This document shows, one piece after another, positions 8,271-17,270 of a DNA stretch of 64,000 nt (position 1 is the first letter of the stretch; the number at the start of each line of letters is the position of its first letter). The notes under the pieces were generated by a model that saw only the letters and a list, made by a program, of their open reading frames with translations, was not told the origin of the DNA and searched no databases. Source of the DNA: Bacillus proteolyticus (GTDB taxonomy: Bacteria > Bacillota > Bacilli > Bacillales > Bacillaceae_G); contig NZ_MACH01000081.1 in NCBI RefSeq assembly GCF_001884065.1, positions 62,001 through 126,000 on the forward strand. The letters run 5' to 3'. The translations under genes were made by a program, and so were the position numbers.

Positions 8271-8944
8271 TTACTTACCTCTAAGCGATACCCTAAGCCC
8301 CTTATCGTCCTTATACTAAACTTCGATAACTCTTCTTGAAACTTTTCACGCAACCGATTAATATGAACGTCTAGCGTGCGTTCATTCCCTTCAAAATCAT
8401 ATCCCCATACGTCTTCTATTAATTGCTCTCTTGAACAAGTTCTTCCCGCTTTAGATCCTAATGTAAAGAGCAATTCAAATTCTTTTAACGGCAACGTCAC
8501 CATTTGTTCTCCGGCGTTAACTTCAAATGTTTTACGATTTAACAGTACATTCCCAACTTGAATAGATTGCGATACTGTAATTTGATAACGTTTCAACAAT
8601 GCCTTCACTCTCACAACTAATTCTAAAGGATCAAATGGTTTTACTAGATAATCATCTGTTCCGAGGTGAAACCCTTTTATCTTTTGAGATGTTTCACCTT
8701 TAGCAGTTAACATAAGAATCGGTATATCATAGTATTTTCTTAATTCATAACATAAATCAAATCCATCCATATTTGGCATCATAATATCAAGAATCGCCAT
8801 ATCAACTTTCACTTCTTCTATTCTTCGAAGAGCATCTAATCCATCAACGGCCTCATATGTTTGAAAACCTTCTCTTTCCAAAAATACAGAAACAAGTTCT
8901 CTAATGTGCGGATCATCATCTACAATTAATATTTTGGGTATCAA
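8267..8944 (-). CDS. OmpR-family response regulator
   Basis: The 225-residue regulator has a receiver domain with acidic pocket DDD at residues 9-11 and phospho-acceptor Asp53 in ILDIMMPNMDG. A winged-helix domain (RTLDVHINRLREKF, then TIRGLGYRLE) follows. It is the first gene of the regulator-kinase operon and shows some resemblance to HssR. A terminator separates it from the upstream exporter gene, so the two units are transcribed in the same direction but separately. Confidence 0.93.
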   Translation of the reverse strand: MIPKILIVDDDPHIRELVSVFLEREGFQTYEAVDGLDALRRIEEVKVDMAILDIMMPNMDGFDLCYELRKYYDIPILMLTAKGETSQKIKGFHLGTDDYLVKPFDPLELVVRVKALLKRYQITVSQSIQVGNVLLNRKTFEVNAGEQMVTLPLKEFELLFTLGSKAGRTCSREQLIEDVWGYDFEGNERTLDVHINRLREKFQEELSKFSIRTIRGLGYRLEVSK

Positions 8945-8991
8945 GGAATCATCTCCTTTCTGCTTAACATACTTTTTAGCACTCTAAAATT

Positions 8992-9024
8992 AACAATCAG
9001 TGAAGTTCCCCCTCACTGATTGTT
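8992..9024 (-). terminator. Terminator of the BmrA-like gene
   Basis: A 12-bp stem (AACAATCAGTGA against TCACTGATTGTT) is followed by AATTTTAG on the minus strand. It lies just past the exporter stop. Confidence 0.75.
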
Positions 9025-9030
9025 TTCATT

Positions 9031-10791
9031 CTATAATGCTCCTTCTTTAATTTTCAATTGTTGCATTGCAAATTCACGGTACATGTCATGTGTCCGTAAT
9101 AACTCATCATGTGAGCCACTTCCTGTAAGATTCCCTTTTTCAATAAAGATAATTTTATCTGCATCTACAACAGTAGAAAGTCTATGCGCAATAACTAAAG
9201 TTGTTCTACCTTTCATTAAGTTATTTAACGCCTTCTGAACAACCGATTCGGATTTACTATCAAGACTTGAAGTCGCTTCATCTAACATAAGGATTTGCGG
9301 ATTTCGTAGTAACGCTCGAGCGATCGCAATTCGTTGCCTTTGCCCTCCAGAAAGCTTCACACCACGCTCTCCAACTTCTGTTGCATATCCGCTTGGTAAA
9401 TCATGAATAAACGCATCAACATACGCCATCGCTGCCACTTTTTCAATTTCTTCATCCGTCACATCATTCTCAACACCGTAGCAAATATTATCACGAATCG
9501 TTCCATCAATTAACGGACTATCTTGTGAAACATAACCAATTTGACGTCGCCATGACTGTAATGAATAGGCCGTAATTGGTTCTTCTCCTAATTTTATTAC
9601 ACCATTAGTCGGCTCATAAAAACGTTCTAATAGCGAGAATAAAGTTGTTTTCCCACTACCACTTGGTCCTACAATCGCTGTTACTTTTCCAGATTCAATC
9701 GTGAAATCGATATTTTTCAATACTTTCTCATCTTCGTTATACTCAAAATTCACATTTTCAATAACGATCGACTGCTTTGCATTTGTAACTTCCACACCAG
9801 TTTCATGGTCTTCTACTTCATATTCTAAAATCGTATTAATTCTTTCAGTTGCACCAATTGCCTTTTGGAATTGTGTGAAAAACATAGATAATTGACTCAT
9901 TGGCATTATAATTTGAACTAAATATAAAATAAACGCTACAAGTTCCCCTGTTGTTAATACGCCACTAGAAACTCGCATTCCACCATACCCTACGATAATA
10001 ACAAGCAACGCCATTAACACAAACGACATAACTGGTGAAATTAACGCTTGCACTTTTCCTTCTTTCAAACCAAATTGCAATAACTTTTGGATACCTGTAT
10101 TACCTGTTTCATATTCTCTTTTTTCCGTATTTGAAGATTTCACTAAACGAATTTCTGATAGCACCTGTGTTAACACACTTGTAAAAGAAGCTGTTTCATC
10201 TTGAAGTGCTTTTGAAATCTTATACATTTTTCGTCCAAGTGGCACTAAAATTAGTACAGATAATGGAATAACCGTTAAAAGTAATGCTGTCATTTTCCAA
10301 TCTAAAACAAATAATACAATTAACGATCCAATAATTGAGATACCGCCTGTTAATAAGTTTGACAAATGCTCAGAAATTAATGTTTTCACAACACCTGTAT
10401 CATTTGTCATACGGCTAATCGTATCGCCTGTTCTATTTTGATCATAATAAGATACTGGTAAAATAAGTACCTTTTTCCACAATCGTTCTCTAAGTCCAGC
10501 TACAATTTTTTGTCCAATATAATTCAATAAATAAATTGACAATCCTGCAGCAATTGTTTGCATAATAAAGAATGCGACTAACCCAACAATTTGTCCTGTA
10601 CTAATTGAAGAAAGCGAAAAATTATCAACTAATCCTTTTGTTAGCATCGGAATAAACAAACTCGCTCCAGTAGAAAGTAAACTCATTAATAATGCAAAAA
10701 TAAGAATGCCTTTCGGTGGATTTGTATCTTGAATAAGACGTAAAAACTGCCTCCAATTTCCTTTTTTCTTTTCTGTATTCCCAACTTCCAT
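9031..10791 (-). CDS. bmrA: BmrA-like ABC multidrug exporter (fused permease-ATPase)
   Basis: This 586-residue half-transporter acts as a homodimer to export drugs or lipids using ATP. Six membrane helices occupy residues 25-310. The ATPase carries Walker A GPSGSGKT at 375-382, signature LSGGQ at 480-484, Walker B with catalytic Glu505 in LMLDEATS, and the H-loop His536. Similarity to B. subtilis BmrA runs along the whole length. A GAGGAG site precedes ATG 10789-10791. It lies directly upstream of the two-component operon on the same strand, which suggests a drug- or envelope-stress-responsive locus. Confidence 0.92.
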   Translation of the reverse strand: MEVGNTEKKKGNWRQFLRLIQDTNPPKGILIFALLMSLLSTGASLFIPMLTKGLVDNFSLSSISTGQIVGLVAFFIMQTIAAGLSIYLLNYIGQKIVAGLRERLWKKVLILPVSYYDQNRTGDTISRMTNDTGVVKTLISEHLSNLLTGGISIIGSLIVLFVLDWKMTALLLTVIPLSVLILVPLGRKMYKISKALQDETASFTSVLTQVLSEIRLVKSSNTEKREYETGNTGIQKLLQFGLKEGKVQALISPVMSFVLMALLVIIVGYGGMRVSSGVLTTGELVAFILYLVQIIMPMSQLSMFFTQFQKAIGATERINTILEYEVEDHETGVEVTNAKQSIVIENVNFEYNEDEKVLKNIDFTIESGKVTAIVGPSGSGKTTLFSLLERFYEPTNGVIKLGEEPITAYSLQSWRRQIGYVSQDSPLIDGTIRDNICYGVENDVTDEEIEKVAAMAYVDAFIHDLPSGYATEVGERGVKLSGGQRQRIAIARALLRNPQILMLDEATSSLDSKSESVVQKALNNLMKGRTTLVIAHRLSTVVDADKIIFIEKGNLTGSGSHDELLRTHDMYREFAMQQLKIKEGAL

Positions 10792-10959
10792 TGTCGTTCA
10801 TCTCCTCGTTTTCAACAAAACTATGCTTTCTAAAAATAGAATACGATATAAATGTAAACTGAATGTAAACACACTTTTCTATTTTTACAAAATATACATA
10901 TAAACTCATCTTTACAACAGATATAAATATCTGATATTATTACCTGGTACTTAATATTA

Positions 10960-10989
10960 TTCTATGCAAATGCTAGGCTACGCATAGAA
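10960..10989. promoter_or_regulatory. Inverted repeat in the bmrA/hydrolase divergent region
   Basis: Perfect 8-bp arms TTCTATGC and GCATAGAA are separated by 14 bp. The repeat lies about 75 bp before the hydrolase start and 170 bp before the exporter start. It could be an operator; no family match is recognised. Confidence 0.35.
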
Positions 10990-11065
10990 TATATATAACG
11001 GTTTTTCTTAATTAGCCAATTTATAATACTAAATAAATCTCCAGTTACTGAAAGGAGTATCCTTT

Positions 11066-11830
11066 TTGCAAACAAATAAACATTCTGAAAAGGAAACAAT
11101 CATTTTTATTCATGGATTAGTTGGAAATCGCCGTGCCTTCAAAAAAGAGCATAAACGATTTTCTGCATCCTACAACATTATAACTTATGACTTATTAGGC
11201 CACGGAGATGATAAGGGAGAAGCTATCGACTTTTCAATACAGCGCCTCGTAGATCAATTATTGAATTTGTATGAAAAAGAGGGAATTAAAAAGGCTCATA
11301 TTTGTGCTCTAAGCTATGGCTGTTATATCTCTACGACATTTGCACAAATGCATCCAGAAAAAGTATTGAGCATTTGTCATATTGGTGGACATTATAATAA
11401 CCCTTCTCGTTTATATAATGTTTTTCAGAATTTTTGGGAAAAACGTGGTGATGAATATTCATCTTGGCTTTCTCAGTATGCTAGTACTATTTTTCCAAGT
11501 GGAATACTAAGGGCAAATCCGTTCGCTGTTATTTCACGAAATATTTATTACCGTTTCGGATTACAATTACACTCGTCCATTATTGCTGAGTCATTACGAC
11601 ATCGCTTAGAATTCGACTTGAAATCTAAATTAAAAGCACTTACCCATCCTATATTATGGGTAATGGGAGAACATGATCACCTCTATAAATCTTGTCTATT
11701 CGATTTAAAATCTATTCTTCCAAACGTTCTATATAAGGAAATACCTTTAGCAGGACATGCAGCAAACTTATTTCGTCCTAACTATTTCCATGACTTATAC
11801 GATCGATTTTTAAATGGGAAGTTAAAGTAA
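11066..11830 (+). CDS. Alpha/beta-fold hydrolase
   Basis: The 254-residue protein has the alpha/beta hydrolase order: the oxyanion segment FIHGLVGN near residue 14-21, a nucleophile elbow ALSYG with Ser83, an acid in MGEHDH, and the catalytic His in LAGHAAN. The first Gly of the usual G-x-S-x-G elbow is Ala here. The substrate is unknown. The start is TTG 11066-11068, fixed by an AAAGGAG site with 8-nt spacing. It is monocistronic with its own terminator. Confidence 0.85.
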   Translation: MQTNKHSEKETIIFIHGLVGNRRAFKKEHKRFSASYNIITYDLLGHGDDKGEAIDFSIQRLVDQLLNLYEKEGIKKAHICALSYGCYISTTFAQMHPEKVLSICHIGGHYNNPSRLYNVFQNFWEKRGDEYSSWLSQYASTIFPSGILRANPFAVISRNIYYRFGLQLHSSIIAESLRHRLEFDLKSKLKALTHPILWVMGEHDHLYKSCLFDLKSILPNVLYKEIPLAGHAANLFRPNYFHDLYDRFLNGKLK

Positions 11831-11861
11831 AAACTACTACACTTCCAATTTATTTAACTAT

Positions 11862-11900
11862 AAAAAGGCTTCCCAAGTTTCCCCGGAAAGCCTTTTCTTT
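11862..11900. terminator. Terminator of the hydrolase gene (stem readable on both strands)
   Basis: A stem of AAAAGGCTT and AAGCCTTTT with a GC-rich inner part is followed by TTCTTT on the plus strand. Confidence 0.75.
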
Positions 11901-11904
11901 ATAC

Positions 11905-11930
11905 GAAAAGTAGTATATAAACTACTTTTT
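11905..11930 (-). terminator. Hairpin after entFM
   Basis: A 9-bp perfect stem (AAAAGTAGT against ACTACTTTT) follows the entFM stop at once. The AT-rich stem makes it a weak terminator. Confidence 0.55.
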
Positions 11931-11931
11931 C

Positions 11932-13227
11932 TTAGTATGCTTTTGTGTAACCTGTTAGGTGTTTAGCCCAGTAAGAGTTATTAATTGAACTAATTCTTAC
12001 ACCCACACTTTCATTCTCTGCACTAATGAACTGACCGTTTCCTAAGTAAACACCCATGTGAGAAAGACCTGATTTATATGTGTTAGAGAAGTATACTAAA
12101 TCACCTGGTTGTGGATTGCTAGTTTTTGTTTTAGAGCTCCAGTATCCAGCAACTGTTTGACGAGCGCCTTTATGACCAGTTTGATTTAATACGTAGTGAA
12201 TGAATCCACTGCAGTCGAAACCAGCAGTAGTTTGACCACCAAATACATATTTTGAACCATTTAAAGATCTAGCGAATCCAGCGATTGAAGATGTATCTCC
12301 ACCTGTTGGCGCTGTTGGTTTTTGTACTTGGTTTTGTCCTTGGTTCGTACCTTGGTTACCACCAGTAACTACATTGTTCACTCCGCCTTTTACAAACTTA
12401 ACAAAGTCTGCACTTACGTAACCAGTGCGGCCGTTATGGTTAATTTTATACCAACCATTTTCAGCACCAGTAACGTTTAATACTGTACCATTTGTTACCC
12501 CACCAATTACAGGGTTATATGTAGCTGGACCTGTACGTACTTTTAAAGCACCTGTGTTAACAACATATGATCCACCAGTTTGAACTGTAGTAGTATTGTT
12601 GTTGTTTGTAGTTGGTTGCTGAGTTTGGTTAGATACAGCTGAACCACCTTTTGTTACGAAGTCTTTACTTACGTATCCAGTTCCACCATTGAAGTTAATT
12701 TTAAACCAATCTTGAACTTCACCTACAACTTGAACTGTTTTTCCTTTATTTACAGAACCTAAAACAGTATGAGATGCACTTGGGCCTGTACGTACGTTTA
12801 GTGAAGAAACGTTTACTGTGTAAGTACCTGTTCCTTGCTGAACAGTAGTAGTAGTTCCTTTATTGCCACCAGTTGTTACGAAGTCCCCACTTACATAACC
12901 TGTTTGACCATTTACACTAACTTTGAACCAACCGTTTTCTTGTCCAATTACTTGAAGTACTTGACCTGCTTTTACTTTAGAAATAACGTTATGTCCTGTA
13001 CCAGCACCTGAACGTACATTTAATACATCAGCTGTTACTGTGTATTTTAATTCAGAAGTTGTTTCTACCGTTTTTGTTTCAGTTACAGTCGTTTGAGTTT
13101 GAGTTTGAGTTTGTCCATTAATTTCTTTTAGCGCATCATTTGAAACTTGTGCATGAGCAGAATCCATTCCAGGAACTGCTACACCTACTACAGATGCTGC
13201 TGCTAAACCTGCGATTACTTTTTTCAT
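11932..13227 (-). CDS. entFM: EntFM cell-wall peptidase (three SH3b domains plus NlpC/P60)
   Basis: This 431-residue secreted protein matches EntFM (also called CwpFM), a B. cereus cell-wall peptidase linked to cell shape, adhesion and virulence. A signal peptide ends near AHA-26. Three bacterial SH3 wall-binding domains lie at about 62-118, 136-192 and 221-276, joined by Thr/Gln/Asn-rich linkers. The NlpC/P60 endopeptidase domain runs from about 315 to the end, with catalytic Cys339 (GFDCSGF) and His390 (LSHMGVYLG). It is monocistronic. An 11-bp-phased hexamer repeat about 150 bp upstream suggests control by a PhoP- or WalR-type regulator. Confidence 0.95.
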   Translation of the reverse strand: MKKVIAGLAAASVVGVAVPGMDSAHAQVSNDALKEINGQTQTQTQTTVTETKTVETTSELKYTVTADVLNVRSGAGTGHNVISKVKAGQVLQVIGQENGWFKVSVNGQTGYVSGDFVTTGGNKGTTTTVQQGTGTYTVNVSSLNVRTGPSASHTVLGSVNKGKTVQVVGEVQDWFKINFNGGTGYVSKDFVTKGGSAVSNQTQQPTTNNNNTTTVQTGGSYVVNTGALKVRTGPATYNPVIGGVTNGTVLNVTGAENGWYKINHNGRTGYVSADFVKFVKGGVNNVVTGGNQGTNQGQNQVQKPTAPTGGDTSSIAGFARSLNGSKYVFGGQTTAGFDCSGFIHYVLNQTGHKGARQTVAGYWSSKTKTSNPQPGDLVYFSNTYKSGLSHMGVYLGNGQFISAENESVGVRISSINNSYWAKHLTGYTKAY

Positions 13228-13375
13228 AAGTTGTCTTTACTTCCTTTCCCTACTATCCTCTTGAGAAAAACTATAAACTTAGTACTTTACAATATTATCA
13301 AAGTAAAATATTCATCCAGTTCCATTTTTTAGCAAGAGTTTTATTTTTCACACGTCGTTCATTTTAAACGATTGA

Positions 13376-13403
13376 AGTGAATTCCGTGTGAACTTCATGT
13401 GAA
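13376..13403 (-). promoter_or_regulatory. Three 11-bp-spaced hexamers upstream of entFM
   Basis: On the minus strand TTCACA-N5-TTCACA-N5-TTCACT occurs. This fits the TTHACA direct-repeat pattern of PhoP boxes; on the other strand TGTGAA-N5-TGTGAA is one base off the WalR pattern. The rest of 13228-13835 is AT-rich and holds no gene I can support. Confidence 0.45.
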
Positions 13404-13835
13404 CTTTACCATTAAACAGTGTGTTTTTGCAACGATTTTTTCAAATTTATTATGTATTACATCAAGATTTAAATTTTTTATGTTATTTCGATATAGTTTT
13501 TACACTTTCTATCTACTATGGAAATTCCATTAATCTAATACATAAACACAATATATTTTTCTAGAAAGTTCTTTTTCATGAGGCACACTCTTATCATGAC
13601 AAAAAACCTCTTATTTATCAATAGTATAATATTTTAAGAAAATGAATTCTCAATACTATGTATGATTTTAAACAAAGTGATGATTTGTAAGATTTCAAAC
13701 ATGAAATTTCATCCGACTTGAGAGCACTCCCATTCCAAAAACACAATTGATTATTTTGTTTCTCTGCTAAATATGGAATTATTAGGGTTTTGTTGATAGA
13801 ATATGTATAGTCACATAAAAAGAGGAGTTGCATTT

Positions 13836-14006
13836 GTGGAAAAAATAATAGACGATCACATAACTAATAATATCGAGCTTTACTATACACTTACTCACTT
13901 ATTATCTTTTGCAACATTTAAAAAGGTACACGCTATTGAAACAAAGAAAAACGAATTAAAAGAACAGATAAAAACAATACAGCATACAAACTCCTACCAT
14001 GTATAA
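13836..14006 (+). CDS. Small hypothetical protein (56 residues)
   Basis: A GTG start at 13836 follows AGAGGAG with 8-nt spacing. The product is polar and helical (MEKIIDDHITNNIELYYTL at the start, KKNELKEQIKTIQ near the end), with no membrane segment or known motif. A strong terminator begins 2 nt after the stop. The ribosome site plus terminator make this a credible monocistronic small gene; function is unknown. The reading frame stays open 11 codons upstream, but no ribosome site supports that. Confidence 0.6.
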   Translation: MEKIIDDHITNNIELYYTLTHLLSFATFKKVHAIETKKNELKEQIKTIQHTNSYHV

Positions 14007-14007
14007 A

Positions 14008-14047
14008 AAGGTGAACAGATTATATCTCTGTTCACCTTCTATTTTTT
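14008..14047 (+). terminator. Terminator of the 56-residue ORF
   Basis: A 12-bp stem (AAGGTGAACAGA against TCTGTTCACCTT) is followed by CTATTTTTT on the plus strand. Confidence 0.85.
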
Positions 14048-14050
14048 ATT

Positions 14051-14650
14051 CTATTTGTAAATTTTCACACGAGTTTCTAATGGCTGATATTCTTTATCTC
14101 CTGCCGAAACTACCGGTTTACCAAACGGCATTTGCGCAGTTAACTTCCAGTTTTCAGGTACATCCCATTCTTTTCTTACTTCTTCATCAATCAACGGATT
14201 ATAATGCTGCAATGTAGCACCAAAACCTTCAATCTCTAACGCTGTCCAAATCGCAAATTGCAACATTCCAGAAGATTGCTGAGACCATGTAGGAAAATTA
14301 TCTTTGTATAGTGCAAAGTTCTCTTGCAAACTTTCTACTACTTTACTATCTTCAAAATACAAAACTGTCCCATAGCCACTTCTAAATGCATTCATTTTCT
14401 CTTCCGTAGGTGCAAAATTATTTTCAGGTACAATTTTTCGTAACGTTTCTTTCGTAGCATCCCATAATTTGTCGTGTTGTTCACCTAGTAATACAACAAC
14501 TCTTGCACTTTGAGAATTAAAAGCCGAAGGTGTATGTTTCACAGCATGATAAATCACTTCTTGAATTCTTTCATCAGAAACTACTTGCTCTTTACTAATC
14601 GCGTAAATAGATCTTCTGTCTTCAATTGCTGAGTAAAAATCTTTTGCCAT
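14051..14650 (-). CDS. Nitroreductase-family flavoprotein (paralogue A)
   Basis: The 199-residue FMN-dependent NAD(P)H oxidoreductase carries the family stretches AIEDRRSIYAIS (N-terminal Arg-rich FMN site), HTPSAFNSQSARVVVL and IEGFGATLQHYNP. It would reduce nitroaromatics or quinones. I choose ATG 14648-14650, which follows TGGAGGG; the frame continues upstream to a TTG inside the ribosome site. A second paralogue with the same architecture lies at 41789-42391. The promoter is overlapped by a perfect palindrome, suggesting repressor control. Confidence 0.88.
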   Translation of the reverse strand: MAKDFYSAIEDRRSIYAISKEQVVSDERIQEVIYHAVKHTPSAFNSQSARVVVLLGEQHDKLWDATKETLRKIVPENNFAPTEEKMNAFRSGYGTVLYFEDSKVVESLQENFALYKDNFPTWSQQSSGMLQFAIWTALEIEGFGATLQHYNPLIDEEVRKEWDVPENWKLTAQMPFGKPVVSAGDKEYQPLETRVKIYK

Positions 14651-14712
14651 CACAATTCCCTCCAATTTTTATTTGAGGCAATATCATATGTATGAAGCAT
14701 ATAATCCCCCTA

Positions 14713-14750
14713 AACTTATTAATAATAAGTTCTCAACTTAATAATATCAA
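14713..14750 (-). promoter_or_regulatory. Nitroreductase A promoter with palindromic operator
   Basis: A -35 TTGATA (complement of 14745-14750) and a -10 TATTAT (complement of 14722-14727) are 17 bp apart. A perfect palindrome AACTTATTA-A-TAATAAGTT (14713-14731) covers the -10 box, as expected for a repressor site. Confidence 0.6.
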
Positions 14751-14810
14751 CAAACAAAAACAAACTCAAATGATATCACTTAAGTTTTTACTCCCAATTC
14801 GTCAAAGAAT

Positions 14811-14857
14811 AAAAAAAACAGTCTATTGTCACCAACATCAAGGTTCAATAAACTGTC
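14811..14857 (-). terminator. Terminator of the D,D-carboxypeptidase gene
   Basis: ACAGT-TTATTG pairs with CAATAG-ACTGT and is followed by eight T on the minus strand. Confidence 0.75.
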
Positions 14858-14897
14858 TACTTTATTTTATAACAATCTAATTTACTTCTTTCTTCAC

Positions 14898-15851
14898 CTA
14901 ATTAAGCAATTGAAATGCATAGGACATTAATTTATTTGTTTCTGTAAAACGTTTTGTTTTACTTTTTGTCCCCATAACAACTGTAATAACGCGATTATCG
15001 CCTTGCTTTGCAGTACCTGTAAAACAATACCCTGCGCTATCTGTAAACCCTGTTTTTAAACCGTCTATTCCTTCTATATATAAAGCTTTATTATTTTTGT
15101 TTAACATCTCATTTGTGTTTGTAACATTAATATTATTAAATGCTAACTGACTTTGACGTAAGTGAGTCACTTCTAATATCTCCGGGTAGTCTTTTATAAG
15201 ATGATACGCTAATTTCGCTACGTCAGCTGCTGTCATTTTTGTTTCACTTCCGTCGGGCTCCTGCAATCCGGAAGCATTCGCAAATTTAGCTTTATCTGAC
15301 ATTTCTAACTGCTTTGCTTTTTCGTTCATAAGTTGAACAAAGTTTTTTTCTGTCTTAGCTACATGTTCTGCTAAAGCGACAGCCGAATTATTAGCCGATT
15401 CAATCATTAACGCATGATATAAGTCCTTAACAGTTAATGTATCATTTACTTGCATTGGGATTTTTGCACCCTCTGTTTGTGCCGATTTTTCACTTATTTT
15501 CACTGGATCTTCCCAGCGGACTTTCCCATTATGTATACTCTCTAAAACGAGATATGCCGTCATCATTTTCGACATACTAGCAGGGGCAACAGCTTCATTT
15601 TCATTATTTTGATAAATAACTTCTCCATTACTCGCATCGATAATAATAGCTGCTTTTGCATCAATTTCTGGTGGTATATATTTTGGTGGAACTACTTTTT
15701 CAGATAGCCCTGTTTTAGGTAGCTCTGCCACTTGTAAAGGCTGAGTATCTACATTTGTTTCACTCTTTTGAACTCCCTGGAAAAAGAACCAACATATACC
15801 CAGAATTACTACTAATAGGATTGTTAATCTTCCCCATTTTAACCACTTCAT
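14898..15851 (-). CDS. D-alanyl-D-alanine carboxypeptidase (S11, low-mass PBP)
   Basis: The 317-residue penicillin-binding protein trims the terminal D-Ala of peptidoglycan stem peptides. The active-site motifs are in order: SxxK at Ser92-Lys95 (ASMSK), SxN at 152-154 (SANNS) and KTG at 266-268. An N-terminal hydrophobic segment (8-25) anchors or exports it. It lacks the long C-terminal domain of DacA-type enzymes and is closer to small DacF-like forms. ATG is preceded by AAAGGAG. Confidence 0.92.
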   Translation of the reverse strand: MKWLKWGRLTILLVVILGICWFFFQGVQKSETNVDTQPLQVAELPKTGLSEKVVPPKYIPPEIDAKAAIIIDASNGEVIYQNNENEAVAPASMSKMMTAYLVLESIHNGKVRWEDPVKISEKSAQTEGAKIPMQVNDTLTVKDLYHALMIESANNSAVALAEHVAKTEKNFVQLMNEKAKQLEMSDKAKFANASGLQEPDGSETKMTAADVAKLAYHLIKDYPEILEVTHLRQSQLAFNNINVTNTNEMLNKNNKALYIEGIDGLKTGFTDSAGYCFTGTAKQGDNRVITVVMGTKSKTKRFTETNKLMSYAFQLLN

Positions 15852-16069
15852 TCTAAAACTCCTTTAGCAAACCTTTTATACACTCATGTTTAACCATAAC
15901 AACAATTACTTTATATCGTCAAGGTAAAAAGTATATTTATTCATCTACAGCAATTATTATTTCAACCCCTTTCTCTTTTTCATATGTGTTACACTAAAAA
16001 TAACGAAATATAAGAATATTCAATAACAAAAAGTTCGAAAACACTATATAATAGAAAGGATTTATACAA

Positions 16070-17071
16070 ATGATACTTCCAAAAGCATTAAAATATGGCG
16101 ATACAATCGGCATCTACTCTCCCTCTTCACCAGTAACCTATACTTCTCCAAAAAGATTTGAACGAGCAAAATTATACTTACAAAAGAAAGGATTTCGTAT
16201 TTTAGAAGGCTCACTAACAGGTCAATATGATTATTATCGTTCAGGAAGCATTAAAGATCGTACTGAGGAACTAAATGAATTGATTAGAAACCCAAACGTT
16301 TCTTGTATCATGTCAACAATTGGGGGAATGAATTCAAATTCATTATTACCTTATATTGATTATGATTCTTTTAAAAAAAAACCAAAAATAATGATTGGCT
16401 ATTCAGATGCAACAGCGCTATTACTAGGAATTTATGCAAAAACAGGAATTCCTACATTTTACGGTCCAGCACTCGTTCCTTCTTTTGGTGAATTTGAGCC
16501 TTTCGTAGATTGCACGTACAAATATTTTGCGGATACTGTATTAACTGATCAACACCTTCCTTACAACATAAACCAGCCATTATTTTGGTCAGATGAATTT
16601 ATTAATTGGGAAGAAAAAACGAAAGAAAAAGAACTTCGACCTAACAATTGGATTTCAGTGATCGGTGGAAAAGCTACTGGACGTATTATTGGTGGGAATT
16701 TAAACACTATACAAGGTATTTTTGGTAGCCCCTATATGCCACATATTCAAGAAGGTGACATTCTCTTTATTGAAGATAGCTCAAAATTTGCATCTACTAT
16801 CGAAAGAAGTTTTTCATTACTTAAAATTAACGGCGTTTTTGATAAAGTTTCAGGTATCATCCTTGGAAAACATGAGCAATTCGATGATTGTGGTACAAAT
16901 CGAAAACCTTACGAAATACTATTAGAAGTATTACAAGATCAAAAAATCCCTTTTTTAGCCGATTTTGATTGTTGTCATACTCATCCAATGATTACTTTAC
17001 CAATAGGTATTCAAGTAGAGATGGATGCAACAAATAAAACGATACAAATTATAGAACAGTGGAAAATCTAA
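16070..17071 (+). CDS. MccF-like LD-carboxypeptidase (peptidase S66)
   Basis: The 333-residue protein belongs to the S66 serine peptidases. These include LD-carboxypeptidases of murein recycling and MccF, which cleaves microcin C7-type aminoacyl-nucleotides and gives immunity. The nucleophile is Ser112 in GYSDATAL. A probable acid lies in LFIEDSS (Glu235) and the base is His303 in CCHTHP. Overall similarity matches my recollection of the B. anthracis MccF protein. It is monocistronic on the plus strand, divergent from the D,D-carboxypeptidase. No microcin biosynthesis genes are nearby, so resistance to external toxins or murein recycling are both possible. Confidence 0.88.
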   Translation: MILPKALKYGDTIGIYSPSSPVTYTSPKRFERAKLYLQKKGFRILEGSLTGQYDYYRSGSIKDRTEELNELIRNPNVSCIMSTIGGMNSNSLLPYIDYDSFKKKPKIMIGYSDATALLLGIYAKTGIPTFYGPALVPSFGEFEPFVDCTYKYFADTVLTDQHLPYNINQPLFWSDEFINWEEKTKEKELRPNNWISVIGGKATGRIIGGNLNTIQGIFGSPYMPHIQEGDILFIEDSSKFASTIERSFSLLKINGVFDKVSGIILGKHEQFDDCGTNRKPYEILLEVLQDQKIPFLADFDCCHTHPMITLPIGIQVEMDATNKTIQIIEQWKI

Positions 17072-17270
17072 CACTACTACCTCTATTTCAACTCTATAGC
17101 TACGTATGACCTTCTATTGTTTTACATTAAAAGACATGATACTATATATTTTGGAATGTGAAGGAATAAACAAAAATCATTTCAATATGCCTTCTATATA
17201 TAATAAGAAGCTATTGATTATATACATCGAGTTTACATATGTGTATATAAATGTAAAAGAGAGTGAATAT

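Noticed and set aside
10625-10909. Minus-strand ORF overlapping the 5' end of bmrA in another frame
   Set aside because: It lies mostly inside the clear bmrA coding sequence and lacks a ribosome site.
13618-13833. Minus-strand ORF of 71 codons upstream of entFM
   Set aside because: No ribosome site, AT-driven composition, and overlap with the start region of the better-supported plus-strand small gene.
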